Source: Phylloscopus collybita (Eukaryota > Chordata > Aves > Passeriformes > Phylloscopidae). Taken from it: a stretch of DNA of 64,000 bases. Shown here one piece after another: positions 62,491 through 64,000 of this stretch (positions are counted from its first letter, which is position 1; each line of letters starts with the position of its first letter). The stretch is from NCBI GenBank assembly GCA_027886175.1, contig JAJNNQ010000009.1:7670501-7734500 (forward strand), written 5' to 3'. The position numbers and the translations under genes are program-made. The notes under the pieces were generated by a model. That model worked only from the letters and a program-made list of their open reading frames with translations, was not told the origin of the DNA and did no database searches.

Positions 62491-64000
62491 GTGAGTTTTG
62501 AGGGGCAGTCCAAGGCTTTCCGAAATGCCTGGTGTTGCTGCAGTAATTTTCCTGTATTCTTTTTTTTTTTTTTTTTTTCTCTCTTGACACTCTCGTTGCA
62601 CAGGAAGGAGTGCAGCAAGGAGTTCATTCATGCTCTGTTATTATCTGAGCATCTTTCTGAGTTTACACAGGCTCACAGTTGAGTAAGAGCTCATAGAGAT
62701 GTTCAGATTGCCATGCACTTCTGCATAGCAGAAGTTTCAGGTGAAAATGGCAGCTATATTTGGCTTTGTCTGGGAACTTTTAGAATGCTTCCCCATATTG
62801 TAAAATTTTTTTTGTATCTGTAGTCTTTGTGCAAGAAGGAAGTACTTTTGGTAGTTTCCTCAGAATGTGTCATTATTCCCATCTATCTCCTGAAATGTTG
62901 GAAGCCACACAGAAGATTTTTTTCCATGATAGAGTGGCTTATTTTCCTGCAAAAGGTTTTCAGAAATACTTTTTGGAAGTAGTTATGGTTGTTAAGAGCA
63001 CTGGTTAAAACTGCAACTTGAAGGAGTAATGCTGAGTATTTGCAAAGCATACATACTTTGCAATGCATTAATACTGTTCTGCACAGCACATTTATGAAGT
63101 TGTAAACAGCAGCATCTCTATTTTGCATGCAAGGAAACTGAGGGTATATACTTTTGCTTTGTTGCACTGAGAGTGCTGCTGGTCCTGAATGTGTTACAGA
63201 GGGACAGTTTGTGATGCCCAAGTCATTTTCACAATGAGAATATAAGGAAACTTATGGTATAGGAGAGGTAGGTTATTGGAATATGCAGGAAGACTCTTTT
63301 GCTTGATACAAAAGTATTAAGAGATCACAATGGTTAATAAACAGACTTCCATCTTAACTGGTGGGGGAAGCCAAAACCCACATTAGCAGCGAACATCTGT
63401 TTGTGGAAAGAGAGAAGAGGAAAGCAAAATACATCCTGGATATTATGTTCCTTGGTTTAGCAGAGCAGTCTGAGAGTTAATAGCATTTCTGCTTTCATAC
63501 TGGGACTCCTTGTCAGGCTGGAAGAAAAATTACAATTCTTGTCTGATTGTTAGAGTCCATCTGAAAAATGATGTAGTTCATGGGGCTGCTACTGAAAGTT
63601 CAGTTGGCTTAGTTGAAATTACTTGTAAAGCTCCAGTGAACTTGTGTACCCTTAGCAAATTGCTGCATTAAATTTTTAGCTGCTGTGATACTTCAAAACT
63701 TACATTATAAATGTAGAAAGTAGCTCATATAATTTTAATAAATTTTCAGATTAAAAGGTTAAAGCTACACTTCATTTTAGCAAAAGCCAATCTCAGATAT
63801 TCTGGAAGTTTTACTTTTCTCCCCCATTTTATTCTAATTAGAACTTCTTTTTATAAACACTGCAGAAGTTCACGTCTTAAAGAAATACTCACTTTAAGAA
63901 ACAGTTAGGGAATGTTAAAGTTTATTGTGTGCACCACCATTTTCTTGGGGCCCAGGAGATGTCCAGAGCCATTGCTTAGATTTATTAACCTGTTTGCCAT
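62491..64000 (+). other. RGS12: RGS12 intron, 5' part, running off the window
   Basis: This intron sequence starts with GTGAGT and has a 19-base T run at 62560-62578. The T run leads into an acceptor-like tctcttgacactctcgttgcacag ending near 62604, but the sequence after it does not encode RGS-domain residues (see findings). No further exon is recognised. Confidence 0.8.

Noticed and set aside
62605..62682. Possible RGS-domain exon reading RKECSKEF
   Set aside because: The similarity to the expected RKEFSEEN is confined to a few residues, it requires a phase that does not match the donor at 62490, and a stop follows soon.

Overview
The window is vertebrate nuclear DNA, most likely from a bird. 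It holds a gene with long AT-rich introns and vertebrate-type GT-AG splice sites, a CpG-island promoter, and several chicken-repeat-1 (CR1) LINE copies, including short 3'-end pieces with the 8-bp terminal repeat typical of birds. CR1 also occurs in crocodilians and turtles, so 'bird' is an inference, helped by the compact introns. No bacterial genes, operons, CRISPR arrays, tRNAs or rRNAs were seen. Nearly all open reading frames in the window are chance frames.

One gene is supported: RGS12 (regulator of G-protein signalling 12) on the + strand, 5' part only. Layout: 1-11800 is upstream DNA without a recognisable exon, containing a decayed CR1 on the minus strand (3545-5100). At 11830-13270 lies a CpG island with two oppositely oriented ZNF143-type (SBS) motifs, a predicted non-coding first exon ending at 12404, and a 21/12-bp GC-rich minisatellite. 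The large first coding exon (18201-20057, 619 codons) encodes the PDZ and PTB domains. Then come a 40-codon exon (34017-34136), a 22-nt microexon (54100-54121) and a 170-nt exon (62321-62490) that enters the RGS domain. All junctions keep frame: 619+40+64 = 723 codons. The rest of the RGS domain, and the Ras-binding and GoLoco regions expected from the family, lie beyond the right edge.

The most interesting observation is an apparent alternative first coding exon at 48114-48170, inside the 20-kb intron before the microexon. It has an ATG with a purine at -3, 19 codons, and a strong GTAAGT donor in phase 0, exactly the phase needed to join the microexon. Two inverted CCAAT boxes lie about 150 bp upstream. 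This would make a short RGS12 lacking PDZ and PTB but keeping RGS onward, resembling short RGS12 isoforms known in mammals.

The introns also hold an ancient CR1/L3-like LINE on the + strand (41095-41715), two CR1 3' tails, a perfect 23-bp inverted repeat flanking 296 bp (possible MITE), a CTG/CAG triplet run, several perfect small tandem duplications, long T tracts and a few candidate regulatory motifs. I see no evidence for an undescribed multi-gene system.
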